Notes: generated from the letters alone by a model not told the origin. DNA of 64,000 bases from GCA-2683135 sp964507445 (GCA_964507445.1 CAZDQF010000005.1:237517-301516); one strand, 5' to 3'; counted from the first letter of the stretch, positions 41,633-51,336 are shown. Numbers and translations: made by a program.

Positions 41633-42913
41633 ATGAGGTTGCTGTCCTGGATCCTGCTCTTGTTGCTGTCGTGGGACGCCGCTCTCGCACAGGACGCGTC
41701 AGCCCCGACCCACTACCTGGGCCGCAGGATCGCGAAGACCATGTCCTATCACGGGGCGAGCTGGTTGATCCGTAGGGAACGAGAGCAGGAGGAGCGCACC
41801 TCGGAGCTGTTCAAGGCCCTACGGGTGCAGCCGGGCCAGGTGGTCTGTGACCTCGGGTGCGGCAACGGCTACCACGCCCTGCCGTTGGCAGAGATGGTTG
41901 GCCCCGATGGCAAGGTGCTCTGCGTGGACATCCAGCCGGAGATGCTCACCCTGCTCAAGCGAAGAGCGCAGGAGAAGGGGGTGCTCGATCGCATCCAACC
42001 CATCCTGGGCACCGCCACGGACCCGAAGCTCAAACCGTCCAGCGTCGACCTGGTGCTCATGGTGGACGTGTATCACGAGATCTCCCACCCGGAGTCGGTC
42101 CTGCGTCATGTGACCGCCGCCCTCAAGCCGGGTGGGCAGGTGGTCTTCGTGGAGTTCCGCACCGAAGACCTGCAGGTGCCCATCAAGCACGAGCACAAGA
42201 TGAGCAGGAAGCAGGTGGTCCGCGAGGCGACAGCCAACGGATTGAAGCTCGTTCGCGCTTATGAGGACCTGCCGTGGCAGCACGTGCTGTTCTTCGAGCG
42301 TGCCAAGGACCGATCCGAGAGGCCTCCTTTGCCCACGTGGCGGGAGACGGAACGCGGGCCTGTGGTTCCCGGGCTCGAGATCCGGTCAGAGGCGCGACTG
42401 CAGCATGGGGTCGTGGACCAGGCCACGGATATCATCTTCAGCGGTCGCGCCCCGGAGCAGAAGCACCGAGGTCCTTTCACCCTCTCGGTGACCCTCACCG
42501 GTGATCGGGTGGCGGGGCTTCCCTTGCGGTTGTTCGCGCGAGCTCGCGGTCGGGACGGTGACCCCGGCATGTGGGTGTCGTCACCGCCGGTCGGACCCGG
42601 AAGCCGGTCGGTCCACGGGGGCTCGGACCGCAGCGACAGGGATCGTTCCCTGGTGACCTGGACCCTGCCCGTGGTGCGGACCGAGACGGAGGGGGAGGGG
42701 GTGGTCCTGGTGTTCGAGCGCAACACCCGCTCCGAGGATCTCCAGGTCACCCAGCACGACGGCGGCCTCACCGTCACGGGCGTCCAGCGCTCCTGGCGTC
42801 CCGGGCGCAGGTACGCGTTCCGTTTCGGCATCATGCCGGTGAAGGCGGCTTCGGACGCCGCCGCCGAGGCTCTGTACGAGACCTGGTCACACGAACAGGT
42901 GGGGAGGCGATGA
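41633..42913 (+). CDS. Exported SAM-methyltransferase-like protein with C-terminal beta domain
   Basis: 426 residues. A strong signal peptide (cleavage near ALAQ, residue 20) is followed by a class I methyltransferase domain (DLGCGNGYHALPLAEMV at ~73-89, VDIQPEM, KPGGQVVFVEF) up to about 220. A ~200-residue strand-rich domain of unknown type follows. Many planctomycete genomes carry such signal-bearing methyltransferases. A SAM-dependent enzyme outside the cytoplasm is unexpected, so it may bind another ligand. It overlaps the next gene as ATGA. Confidence 0.82.
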   Translation: MRLLSWILLLLLSWDAALAQDASAPTHYLGRRIAKTMSYHGASWLIRREREQEERTSELFKALRVQPGQVVCDLGCGNGYHALPLAEMVGPDGKVLCVDIQPEMLTLLKRRAQEKGVLDRIQPILGTATDPKLKPSSVDLVLMVDVYHEISHPESVLRHVTAALKPGGQVVFVEFRTEDLQVPIKHEHKMSRKQVVREATANGLKLVRAYEDLPWQHVLFFERAKDRSERPPLPTWRETERGPVVPGLEIRSEARLQHGVVDQATDIIFSGRAPEQKHRGPFTLSVTLTGDRVAGLPLRLFARARGRDGDPGMWVSSPPVGPGSRSVHGGSDRSDRDRSLVTWTLPVVRTETEGEGVVLVFERNTRSEDLQVTQHDGGLTVTGVQRSWRPGRRYAFRFGIMPVKAASDAAAEALYETWSHEQVGRR

Positions 42914-45324
42914 TCCTGTCTTCCATGCGCGCGTCAGTCTGTCTGCTCATCGTGGGTCTCGCCCCTGCACAGACCCCGGCCTGGGAGACCCTGATCCCGT
43001 CCAAGCTCTCTTCCGCTGGCGGGGCCACGGTGGAGGCGGACGCCGAGGGAGTGGTGCGCGTCCATGGCAAGAACCCGCCCATGGACACCGTCGTCGTCGA
43101 AGGGACGTTGTCGCTCACGGAGGTGACGGGTCTGCGCATCGAGGCCTTGCCTTCTCCCGAGCTGCCCGCCAAGGGGCCGGGCCGGGCGAAGAACGGGAAC
43201 TTCGTCCTCAACCACGTGAAGCTCGAGAGCGTCTCCCGCCTCGGGGGTGGGAGGTTCCGCCCCTCGCCGCTCGGCGGTGCGACGGCCACGTTCTCCCAGG
43301 GCGGTTATCCGGCCACCGCCGTCCTCAACGCGGGCGGAAGAGGTGGCTGGGCCATCTCGCCCCACTTCGGCAAGGCCCACACCCTGCTGGTGGTGCCCAT
43401 CGAGCGGATTCAATGGAACGCGGGTGTTCGCGTGCGCTTGACCCTCAGCTTCGGATTCGGGACCCAGCATGTCCTGGGGCGGTTCCGCGTGTCCGCGACG
43501 GACGCACCCGATCCGGCGACGTCCATCGAGCCCATGGGGGAGAACTGGGCCAAGACCCAGCTCAAGGTGAACAAGGCCATCGACCGGGGCGTCGAGTGGC
43601 TGATGCAGCGCCAGTACCTGGACGGCTCGTTCTCGGAGCATGTGGACGGTTATCCCAGCGGGTCCACGGCCCTCGCCCTCTACGCCATGCTCAAGTCAGG
43701 GGTCGACAAGGAGCACCTGGCGGTGCGCAAGGCGGCGGACTTCCTCCGGACCCACCCCCCTGCTCGCACCTACTCCACGTCCTGTCAGCTGCTGGCGCTC
43801 CTGACCCTGGGCAAGGAGTCGGGCAAGAAGCGCATCCTGGCCATGCTGAGTGACCTGGTGGAATCCCAGCACGCCGTCGGGACCTGGGGCTATCCCCACG
43901 GTGTTCCGGACCTGTCCAACACCCAGTACGCCGCTCTCGCTCTGCACGTGGCGGTGGAGAAGGGGTTCAAGATCCCCGCTTCGGTGTGGCACAAGCTGGC
44001 GGAGCGCACCCTCAAGCACCTGCGGGAGGGCAAGGGCAGCTACTCGCCCGCGGGCTTCGGTTACCGCCCCGGGGGTGCGGCCACGGGGAGCATGACCACC
44101 GCCGGCCTCGGCACCCTGGCGATCTGCGACGCCCACCTGAAGCGCAAGCGAAACAGCGTCTCGGTCTCCATCAAGAAGGGCCTGGCGTGGATGGGCCGCC
44201 ACTTCTCACCCTCCAGCAACATGTTCGGCAGCAACCGATGGGTCTACTACTACCTCTACGGCGCCGAGCGCGTGGGAGGCCTCACCGGCGAAGATCGCTT
44301 CGGGCCTCACGATTGGTACCGGGCCGGCGCCCGATGGCTCGTGGCCGCGCAAAAGGCGGGTGGGGCCTGGGGCGCGGGTTCCGTGGACACCAGCTTCTCG
44401 TTGCTGTTCCTCTCCAAGGCGACCGGGTCCGTCACCGGTGGGCAGGCGTCCGGCACCCGGGTGTTCGGCTACACGGACAAGGCCAAGGCCGTGTCGTTGC
44501 GCGCCTCCGGCGAGAGCCCTCTGGCCATGTGGATCCCCAGGTTTGGCGACAAGGTCTTGAAGGAGCACGCGTGGCCTGGGGAGGTTGGCAAGGGGCTCCA
44601 CGTCGAGAAGGTGGAGTACCTGGCCAGCCGACACAAGGACATGCGAGGGGCCAAGGTCGTGCAGCGCGCAGGCTGGGACCCGGAGGTCCCCCACGGCCGG
44701 GAAGCGCTGGCGGCGCGGCACGCGTTCACACGGCCCGGGGCTTGGTGGTTGAGGGCGAAGGTGACCCTCATCAGCCCCGGCAAGAAGCCGGAGATGAAGC
44801 GCCACAAGGTGGTGGTGCAATCCGACCCCGTCCGCGTGGTGATCTGGAACGTGGACGACGAGGAGTTCGCCGCCTACGCCTCGGACGCCAAGCGCAACCT
44901 GCTCATAAGAGGAGAAGCCAAGGCCCGGGCCTCCAGTGAGTTCAACCCCACCTGGTCCGCCGTCCGTTCCGTCGACGGCCTCATGACGCGCGGGTGGCTC
45001 TCCAAGGACAACGACCCCAAGCCCAAGATCACCTTGCGGCTCAAGAGGGCGGTGCGAGCGGACACCCTGGTCCTGTCCCATGCCCAGCATCGGGACAACA
45101 ACCGCTGTCGGCCGACCAGGGTGGCGATCAAGCTGAACGGTCGGGTCCCCGCCGGGACCGTGGACATGGTCATGGATTGGCGCCGCAAGACCGTCATGAC
45201 CTTCCCGGGCCCCAAGACCGTCACCTCCATTGAGTTGACCGTGCTCGAGACCAACAAGAAGGCGAAGAAGGGCGTCGGTTTCGCCGAGGTCGAGCTGCAA
45301 TACCGCGGCAAGAAGCGCCGCTGA
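42910..45324 (+). CDS. Large secreted squalene-cyclase-fold protein with discoidin-like C-terminus
   Basis: 804 residues with a signal peptide. Residues ~50-150 carry a motif family seen in planctomycete secreted proteins (LRIEALPSPELPAKGPGRA, NGNFVLN). The middle (~215-560) has repeated helix pairs of the prenyltransferase/squalene-cyclase fold (AIDRGVEWLMQRQYLDGSF, GTWGYPHG, GARWLVAAQKAGGAWG). The C-terminus (~665-800) looks like a discoidin/galactose-binding jelly roll (ARASSEFNPTWSAVRSVDG, GFAEVELQY). It lacks the DxDD catalytic motif of true squalene cyclases and is probably a binding or surface protein. Coupled to the methyltransferase gene. Confidence 0.75.
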   Translation: MILSSMRASVCLLIVGLAPAQTPAWETLIPSKLSSAGGATVEADAEGVVRVHGKNPPMDTVVVEGTLSLTEVTGLRIEALPSPELPAKGPGRAKNGNFVLNHVKLESVSRLGGGRFRPSPLGGATATFSQGGYPATAVLNAGGRGGWAISPHFGKAHTLLVVPIERIQWNAGVRVRLTLSFGFGTQHVLGRFRVSATDAPDPATSIEPMGENWAKTQLKVNKAIDRGVEWLMQRQYLDGSFSEHVDGYPSGSTALALYAMLKSGVDKEHLAVRKAADFLRTHPPARTYSTSCQLLALLTLGKESGKKRILAMLSDLVESQHAVGTWGYPHGVPDLSNTQYAALALHVAVEKGFKIPASVWHKLAERTLKHLREGKGSYSPAGFGYRPGGAATGSMTTAGLGTLAICDAHLKRKRNSVSVSIKKGLAWMGRHFSPSSNMFGSNRWVYYYLYGAERVGGLTGEDRFGPHDWYRAGARWLVAAQKAGGAWGAGSVDTSFSLLFLSKATGSVTGGQASGTRVFGYTDKAKAVSLRASGESPLAMWIPRFGDKVLKEHAWPGEVGKGLHVEKVEYLASRHKDMRGAKVVQRAGWDPEVPHGREALAARHAFTRPGAWWLRAKVTLISPGKKPEMKRHKVVVQSDPVRVVIWNVDDEEFAAYASDAKRNLLIRGEAKARASSEFNPTWSAVRSVDGLMTRGWLSKDNDPKPKITLRLKRAVRADTLVLSHAQHRDNNRCRPTRVAIKLNGRVPAGTVDMVMDWRRKTVMTFPGPKTVTSIELTVLETNKKAKKGVGFAEVELQYRGKKRR

Positions 45325-45403
45325 TCAAACCGGCCGATACGTGCCACGAGGTTGAGGTTTGATTCTCCGCCGGCGCCGCTGCTGGGGGGTAGTCTCCCGT
45401 AGC

Positions 45404-46321
45404 ATGTCTATCCTCCAAAGAACGACGCTGGTGTTGGGCCTCCTGTGTGCTCTGGTGCCTGGGCAGATCATCGTCAACGAGTTCCACGCCGGGACACCGG
45501 ACTGGGTCGAGTTGCGGAATGTCAGCCCGGTCGCCGTGGATCTGGGTGGCTGGGTGGTCACCACCTATCAGGCGGACCTCGGGATGCCGGCGCCGGAAGG
45601 GGTGTTCACCTTTGCCCCGGGCGTCATGATCCCCGCCGGCGGCTTCATCGTTCTGCAGGAGTACGGGACCCCTGGACTGCCGGGGACCATGCCGTGCTCC
45701 ATTTCCACCGGGTTCAACTACAACTGGACCTCGTCCAGGAGCATCGTCGTCCTCCTCACCAGCCCCCAGGGCACGCCGATTGACTACGTCTACCGTCAAG
45801 GCAGCAACGGGATGCCCGGGGCGCCCCACCTGCCGCAGGGCACCAACTGGACCGGATCGTTCAGCCAAGCTGGCAACGGCTGCTCCCGCCTGCAGGACCT
45901 GGACACGGACACCGCCCTCGACTGGCACGTGTCGTTCCCCACGGCCTGCGCCCCGAACCCCGGACAGTCCAGCGTCCCCATCGCCATGCTCTACGCCTCG
46001 ACGACGGGGGCTGGTGACGTCACCATCAACATCCAGACCACGCCCGCCTTGCCGGGCGCTGAGTTCGCGACCCTCATCTCCACCACCAACCTCAGCCCCA
46101 ACGGGACGGGACCGGTCATCGGCCTGGCCTGGGACGCGCTCTCCTCGTTCCAGCCCGTCGCCCCCGGGAGCCCGTTCCACTCCTGGCTCTCCAGCCAGGG
46201 GACGTTCTCGTTCTCCGCTCCGGCGGGCTCCCTGCCGCCGGGGTTCTTCGTGGAAGGCGCGACCGCGGTCCTCTCCGCCGGAGGTCTGGTGGTCTCTCCG
46301 GTGGTCGAGATCACCTTCTGA
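45404..46321 (+). CDS. Secreted lamin-tail domain protein
   Basis: 305 residues. The signal peptide ends near GQ (residue 20), then a lamin-tail (LTD) beta-sandwich (IIVNEFHAGTPDWVELRN, LGGWVVTT, PAGGFIVLQE, DYVYRQGSN) to ~residue 150. A serine/threonine/proline-rich strand domain fills the rest. LTD proteins in bacteria are often extracellular or surface-attached and found with nucleases or autotransporter-like proteins. No partner is visible here. Confidence 0.85.
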   Translation: MSILQRTTLVLGLLCALVPGQIIVNEFHAGTPDWVELRNVSPVAVDLGGWVVTTYQADLGMPAPEGVFTFAPGVMIPAGGFIVLQEYGTPGLPGTMPCSISTGFNYNWTSSRSIVVLLTSPQGTPIDYVYRQGSNGMPGAPHLPQGTNWTGSFSQAGNGCSRLQDLDTDTALDWHVSFPTACAPNPGQSSVPIAMLYASTTGAGDVTINIQTTPALPGAEFATLISTTNLSPNGTGPVIGLAWDALSSFQPVAPGSPFHSWLSSQGTFSFSAPAGSLPPGFFVEGATAVLSAGGLVVSPVVEITF

Positions 46322-46395
46322 GCCGCTGTCCGTCCGCGATCTTCGAGGCCTGTTGAGCGACGGCCGAGGCCCGTCCTGGTGGACCGGAGCGATCG

Positions 46396-47523
46396 TCAGG
46401 CGGGGTCTTCGCCGGCCTCTTTCAGGGCCTCGGTGACCAGCTCCACGAAGTACGACTGCTCTTCGGTCTCGCCAGCCAGGCTGCGCGCGTGACCGAGCGT
46501 ACGCTCCGCGGTCTCCCGATCCCCGAGTTGAGCCGCCGCCCAGGCCCACATCTGGAAGACGCTCGGGTCCCCCGGCACGTCTCGAGACAGTTCCTCGAAC
46601 AGCTCGGCGGCGGCGTGGACCCTGCCTTGATGGAGCGCGCTCACACCTTGCAGGTATCGGGCCTCCGTGGTGCACACGGCGTCCTTCTCGGCCCGATCCA
46701 GGCATACGGCGGCCTCCGCGAAGTTCCCGGTCTGGACCAGCAGGCGCCCCAGGCTCAGGTCCAGTTGACGGTTCTCCGGTTCGAGCTCCATGGCCGTGGT
46801 GTACCAGCGCGCGGCGTCCTGCAGCCGCGTCCCGTCGGCGGTGGTCACGGCCATGTTGCCGAAGAGCGCTCCCAGGGCGGCGCAGGCGGCGGCGTCTCCT
46901 TCTGCGTATCGGCCGGCGTCCTGCCCGTGGCGGATCGCGTCGTCGTACTGACCGTCGTTCACGCAAAGCTGGGCGAGCCCCAGGTGTGCGTCTGACTCCT
47001 CCGGCCTCGCGTCGGCGACGAAGCGGAACAGCTCCCGGGCCCGCTCCGCCTGATCCGGGGTCAGGTCCGCCACGAAGCCGGCGGCCCTGAGGCAGGAGTC
47101 CAGGCAGGCGGTGCGAAGAGCTTCCCCCTCCGGTGCCTGGGTGCCCACGTTTCCGTCCTGGTCCATCAGCAGAAAGCTGGTTTGCCGGCCCCGACGTTCG
47201 TGGTCCACCACCAGATCGTGGCCGAGAGACTCGGACGCTACGAACGCTCGTATCCCTGACAGCCTCGCTTCGCCGTGGCACTCAGGGCACTTGCGGTCAC
47301 CTGCCTGGCGGGCTTCCCGTTCGATGAACGCGACCAGCTCTGACGGGCCGCGATGGGCCCGCCCGGGCCATGCCACGAAGGTCCCGTCCCAACCCTGGAA
47401 CGAGCAGCTGCCGCAAATGGCGTAGTAGAAACCCCGGTCCACAGGGGAGTTGCCGGGGTCCAGGTACGACTCGAGTCGTTGGGCCACGATGGCGTCCTGA
47501 GGGTGGATGGGAGGCAGGGTCAT
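46396..47523 (-). CDS. TPR protein with N-terminal zinc-ribbon-like region
   Basis: 375 residues, no signal peptide. The first ~90 residues carry two cysteine pairs (CGSC and CPEC) separated by ~40 residues, like a zinc ribbon. A ~60-residue spacer follows, then TPR repeats (GLAQLCVNDGQYDDAIRHG, ARWYTTAMELEPENRQLDLSLG, VSALHQGRVHAAAELFEEL). A cytoplasmic scaffold is likely; partners unknown. It is divergent from the thioredoxin-like gene. Confidence 0.75.
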   Translation of the reverse strand: MTLPPIHPQDAIVAQRLESYLDPGNSPVDRGFYYAICGSCSFQGWDGTFVAWPGRAHRGPSELVAFIEREARQAGDRKCPECHGEARLSGIRAFVASESLGHDLVVDHERRGRQTSFLLMDQDGNVGTQAPEGEALRTACLDSCLRAAGFVADLTPDQAERARELFRFVADARPEESDAHLGLAQLCVNDGQYDDAIRHGQDAGRYAEGDAAACAALGALFGNMAVTTADGTRLQDAARWYTTAMELEPENRQLDLSLGRLLVQTGNFAEAAVCLDRAEKDAVCTTEARYLQGVSALHQGRVHAAAELFEELSRDVPGDPSVFQMWAWAAAQLGDRETAERTLGHARSLAGETEEQSYFVELVTEALKEAGEDPA

Positions 47524-47586
47524 CGGCGGGCAAGGCTAACACGAGGCAGGCTACAATGGCTGGCCCGGATCGGAGGGCATCCCATC

Positions 47587-48819
47587 ATGAGGAACGCGAA
47601 TCTGGTGGTAGTGGTGTCGTTGGCGATCACGGTCTCCGTGTCGCCGGCGCAGTCCATCGAGTGGTGGTCTGGAGACTGGGAGGGCGCGCTGCAGGAAGCG
47701 GCCGCCCGTAACGTCCCCATCTTCGTGGCCTGGATCATGGACGACGAGGAGGCCAACGATCGGATCGTGGCCGGGCTCTACAAGGACGAGAGCTTCATCA
47801 AGGCGACGGCGCGGGCGGTCTGCGTCCTGGCTTGTCCGGGGACTCACTCCCCCAAGGAGCAGCGGGTGCGCGGGAAGCTCACCAAGGTCTGCAGCAAGTT
47901 CGGCTCCGTCCCCTGCGTCAGGCACAAGAAGATGGAGATGGAGATCCGCGGCCTGTTCTGGCCCACGGGAAAAGTCGCCACGCCGACCCACGTGGTGGTG
48001 CTCCCCGACGAAGACGAGACCAAGTTCAGGTCCATGCACGACGTCGTGGGTTCGGGGACCTACGTGAAGGCCATCGCCGATGCGCAGCGGAAGCTGGGAG
48101 GCCGCGGGCTCTCCGGCATGGAGCACCGCCGCGCTCGCGACCTCATGGCGCAGGGGAAGGAGAGCCTGGCCAGGTCTGATCTGCTGCAGGTGATGGCGTG
48201 CCTTGAAGAGCTTGAGCCGCTGGTGAAGGGCACCCCTCTGGGCAAGACCGCGGCGAGCATTCGAGAGGCCGTCAACGCCCAGGGCGCCGAGCTCCGGCAG
48301 AAGGCGGAGGAGGCCGCCGCCGCAGGCCGCTGGATCGATGCCATGAGGATGCTCAGGGACGGCGGAAAAGTCTTCAAGGGTACGGCCACGGCTCGAGGCC
48401 TGATGAAGCTCGAGAGCCGCCTGGGTCGGTCCCGCGAAGGCCGTGAAGCGGTCAGGATCCTGAAGGCGGAGGCGCGGGCTCTGCCGTTGTTCAACAAGGC
48501 CGTTGGTTACGAGAAGGACCGTGACTACGTCAAGGCCGTGAACATGTACTACCGTGTGCTGAGCACGGCGCCCGAGGCGCCGTTGGGCACCAAGGCGCGG
48601 GCCCGCATCGACGAGTTCAAGGCCGACCCGGCCGTCAACGCGCTCGTGGGCAGGATCGTGGCGTCCCGGGACGCGAACCTCGAGTTCAAGGCGGCGCGGA
48701 AGCTGATGCGGTCCGGAGACGAGGCCGGCGGCCGCGCCATGTTGCAGGGCATCCTCGAGAAGTGGCCGGGGACAGCCTCGGCGAAGAAGGCACGGCAGCT
48801 TCTGGAGAAGCAAGATTGA
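47587..48819 (+). CDS. Secreted thioredoxin-like/TPR-like protein lacking the redox cysteines
   Basis: 410 residues with a signal peptide (ends near SPAQ, residue 22). The N-terminal ~140 residues match the start of DUF255/thioredoxin-like secreted proteins (WWSGDWEGALQEAAARNVPIF), but the CxxC position reads DDEEAN. The rest is helical, with repeats suggestive of TPR (ARKLMRSGDEAGGRAMLQGIL). A chaperone or binding role is likelier than thiol exchange. Its stop overlaps the TTG of fmt. Confidence 0.7.
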   Translation: MRNANLVVVVSLAITVSVSPAQSIEWWSGDWEGALQEAAARNVPIFVAWIMDDEEANDRIVAGLYKDESFIKATARAVCVLACPGTHSPKEQRVRGKLTKVCSKFGSVPCVRHKKMEMEIRGLFWPTGKVATPTHVVVLPDEDETKFRSMHDVVGSGTYVKAIADAQRKLGGRGLSGMEHRRARDLMAQGKESLARSDLLQVMACLEELEPLVKGTPLGKTAASIREAVNAQGAELRQKAEEAAAAGRWIDAMRMLRDGGKVFKGTATARGLMKLESRLGRSREGREAVRILKAEARALPLFNKAVGYEKDRDYVKAVNMYYRVLSTAPEAPLGTKARARIDEFKADPAVNALVGRIVASRDANLEFKAARKLMRSGDEAGGRAMLQGILEKWPGTASAKKARQLLEKQD

Positions 48820-49757
48820 GGATCGTCTTTCTCGGCACCGGTGAGTTCGGGGTGCCTTCGCTGCGAGCCCTGGCGGAGGCGGACATGGCGCCGGCGCTGG
48901 TGGTGTCCCAGCCTGATCGACCGAAGGGGCGGCGCAAGACACCCACGCCTCCGCCGCTGGCGGCGGAGGCCCTGGCCCTGGGGCTGCCACTGTTCCAGCC
49001 GGCGAAGGTCAACCGACCCGACGTGCGGGAGCGCATCGCGGCTGTCAGTCCGGACGTCCTGGTGGTCATCGCCTACGGTCAGATCCTGCGGCCCAAGCTC
49101 CTCGCCATCCCCCGGCTCGGCAGTGTCAACGTCCATGGCTCCCTGTTGCCTCGTCATCGCGGCGCCTCCCCGGTGCAGGCGGCGTTGTTGGCGGGAGACC
49201 GGGGCACCGGGGTCACCGTCATGTTGATGGATGAGGGTCTCGACAGCGGCCCGATCCTGTTGCAGGACACCATCCCGCTCAACGGCCAGGAGACCGCGGG
49301 GGCGCTCCACGACGTGCTCGCGGAGCGCGGCGCCCCGCTCCTCGTTCGCGCGCTTCAGGGCCTCCGGTCCGGAGAGCTGCAGCCGGTGGAGCAGGACCAC
49401 GAGGGGGCGACGACCTGTGGGTTGATGACGAAGACCGACGCCCAACTGGATTGGACCCTGCCGGCGGAGCAGCTCGAGCGACGGGTGCGGGCCTATCACC
49501 CCTGGCCGGGGACTTTCACGACGGCGTGTGTTCGTGGAAAGAGCCTCCGGGTCGTGGTTGAGGAGGCCTGTGTGGAGCCCGAGGTGAGGGGCGCCCCGGG
49601 AGAGGTCAGGGAGGCCTCCGGAGACCGGATCGTGGTCGCCGCGGGCAGTGGAGGGCTGCGCTTGTTGAAGCTCAAGCCCGCGGGCAAGAACGCCATGGAC
49701 GCGGCGGCGTTCCTGCGCGGCTATCCGCTGGCTCCGGACACGGTCCTCGGTTCATGA
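48816..49757 (+). CDS. fmt: Methionyl-tRNA formyltransferase
   Basis: 313 residues from a TTG overlapping the upstream stop. Catalytic Asn105 and His107 lie in SVNVHGSLLPRHRGASPV, with SQPDRPKGR at the tRNA/formyl-donor site and a downstream MDEGLDSGPIL aspartate. It formylates initiator Met-tRNA. The C-terminal OB-like domain is present. Overlaps the next hypothetical gene as ATGA. Confidence 0.94.
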   Translation: MRIVFLGTGEFGVPSLRALAEADMAPALVVSQPDRPKGRRKTPTPPPLAAEALALGLPLFQPAKVNRPDVRERIAAVSPDVLVVIAYGQILRPKLLAIPRLGSVNVHGSLLPRHRGASPVQAALLAGDRGTGVTVMLMDEGLDSGPILLQDTIPLNGQETAGALHDVLAERGAPLLVRALQGLRSGELQPVEQDHEGATTCGLMTKTDAQLDWTLPAEQLERRVRAYHPWPGTFTTACVRGKSLRVVVEEACVEPEVRGAPGEVREASGDRIVVAAGSGGLRLLKLKPAGKNAMDAAAFLRGYPLAPDTVLGS

Positions 49758-50284
49758 TCCTCGACTATTGCCTGTCGCGGCGTGACCGCCTCGCCGCGTC
49801 CATGGACCGGGAATCGATGCGGCAGAACGAGGCGTTGCTCAGCGCCGAAGGAGCGCCGTTGGGCGTGGACGCCTCCGAGCTGCACGCCGTCCTCAGCAGC
49901 GGGTTGTTGGAGGCTGCGGCGGCAGGAGAGCGCCGTTGCCGGAGGCTGGAGGCGATCCGGAGGCCCAACGCGGCGGAGTATGCGCGGCTCATCAGCAAAG
50001 GCCGGGTGCTCTACGAGCACTGCATGGCCGAGCTCAGCCACGTCTGCGTCATCGGTTTCATGCATCACGAGCTGACCAAGAGCCGTCGCGCGGAGCAGGT
50101 CATCCTGGATCTGCTGGGCGGGATGGTGATGGAGCAGGTCGAGAGCGAAGAACGTGGCGACGACGACGCGGAATCGCGTCGGGCCCACACGGACTACATC
50201 CTCGATCACGGGGTCAGCTTCCTGCATGGGTGCAGCCGTGAGGAGGCCTCCCGGCTCGCCGAGGACAAGGAGCCCCTCGACTGA
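49754..50284 (+). CDS. Hypothetical helical protein coupled to fmt
   Basis: 176 residues, mostly helical and charged, with an acidic C-terminus (ERGDDDAESRRAHTD). No signal peptide, transmembrane segment or motif I can name. The ATGA overlap with fmt indicates coupled translation. The relation to initiator-tRNA formylation is unknown. Confidence 0.65.
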   Translation: MILDYCLSRRDRLAASMDRESMRQNEALLSAEGAPLGVDASELHAVLSSGLLEAAAAGERRCRRLEAIRRPNAAEYARLISKGRVLYEHCMAELSHVCVIGFMHHELTKSRRAEQVILDLLGGMVMEQVESEERGDDDAESRRAHTDYILDHGVSFLHGCSREEASRLAEDKEPLD

Positions 50285-50337
50285 AATAAGGCCGTGACGC
50301 CGGTGAACCCGTGTCGCTGTTCCCATGGAGGTCAGAC

Positions 50338-50880
50338 ATGGGAGCAGTCAGTTCGGAGGTCCACCTGCTCGATCGCCTCGGCAGAGGGGGAGATGACGAG
50401 GCCTGGTCGGAGTTTGAGACCCGGTACGGAGGCCTGATCACCCGCGCCGCCCGACGTCGAGGGCTGCAGCCGGCTGACGTCGAGGACGTGCGTCAGACGG
50501 TGATGATGGGCCTCTTGCGCATCCTGCCGAGGTTCCGGTTCGACCCGAGCCGGGCGCGCCTCGCCGCTTACCTGGAGCGCGCCGTCAGCAACGCGGTGGC
50601 CCGATTCCGGAGCCGGCCGCGAGAGACGGTGTCCTTCGATGAAGCAGCGCTCGGAGGCCGGGTGGTGGAGCCGACCGCGGGGGCGAGCCGATCACGGGAC
50701 CGTGCCGGTGACGCCCTGGAGCGGGTGCGCGCAACGACCAAGCCCCGGGATCTGGCGATCCTGGAACGACTGACGGCGGGCTGCTCCATCCAGGAGATCG
50801 CGGCCGGTGAGGGCCTCACGGAGGGTGCGGTCTACAAGATCCGGCAGCGGACCCGAACTCGCCTGCGCCCGTTGTTCTGA
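50338..50880 (+). CDS. ECF-like sigma-70 factor
   Basis: 180 residues with GGAGG seven bases before the ATG. Region 2 (DDEAWSEFETRYGGLITRAARRRG, DVEDVRQTVMMGLLRILPRF) and region 4 helix-turn-helix (SIQEIAAGEGLTEGAVYKIRQR) are clear. Region 3 is absent, as in ECF factors. The ~40-residue linker is rich in Arg and Ala. No anti-sigma gene is adjacent; planctomycetes carry many such ECF factors. Confidence 0.85.
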   Translation: MGAVSSEVHLLDRLGRGGDDEAWSEFETRYGGLITRAARRRGLQPADVEDVRQTVMMGLLRILPRFRFDPSRARLAAYLERAVSNAVARFRSRPRETVSFDEAALGGRVVEPTAGASRSRDRAGDALERVRATTKPRDLAILERLTAGCSIQEIAAGEGLTEGAVYKIRQRTRTRLRPLF

Positions 50881-50883
50881 TCG

Positions 50884-51336
50884 TTACTTGAACTGGATGC
50901 GGCGCACCTTCTTGGAGAGCCGATCCCACTTGTTCTGGTAGTTGCGGAACCGCTTGTCCCACAGCTTCTCGCCCATGTCGTCGCTGCCGGCGATCTCGAA
51001 CACGTCCTTGCGCAACATGTCGTCGATGTTGTTGGCTTTCTCGTGCAGCTTCTGGGCCTTCTCCAGTCGGGTGCGGTCTTCGGACCCGGCCTTCTTGCCT
51101 CGCTTGTAGTGCTCGTACTCGCTGACAGCCTCATCCAGCAGGGAGAGGGCCTGCTCTTGTCGGGCTCCCGAGTTGCGCACCCGCGCCGCCATGGCGGCCC
51201 AGTTGGGTCCGGCGGGGGCTGCTTGGGATCTGGTGGTCTGGCCCTGGTTGCCGCCGGTGGGGGTCCGCGCCGGACGCGTCTCCTTGGTGCAGGCGGACAA
51301 CAGGGTGAGGAGGGAGGCGATGGCGATGAACTTCAT
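50884..51336 (-). CDS. Small lipoprotein, helical
   Basis: 150 residues from the ATG at 51336, which overlaps the rsmB stop as ATGA. The lipobox LSAC gives Cys16. The mature chain is a charged helical stretch (RTRLEKAQKLHEKANNIDD, KRFRNYQNKWDRLSKKV). The longer frame upstream is antisense to rsmB. Function unknown. Confidence 0.75.
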   Translation of the reverse strand: MKFIAIASLLTLLSACTKETRPARTPTGGNQGQTTRSQAAPAGPNWAAMAARVRNSGARQEQALSLLDEAVSEYEHYKRGKKAGSEDRTRLEKAQKLHEKANNIDDMLRKDVFEIAGSDDMGEKLWDKRFRNYQNKWDRLSKKVRRIQFK

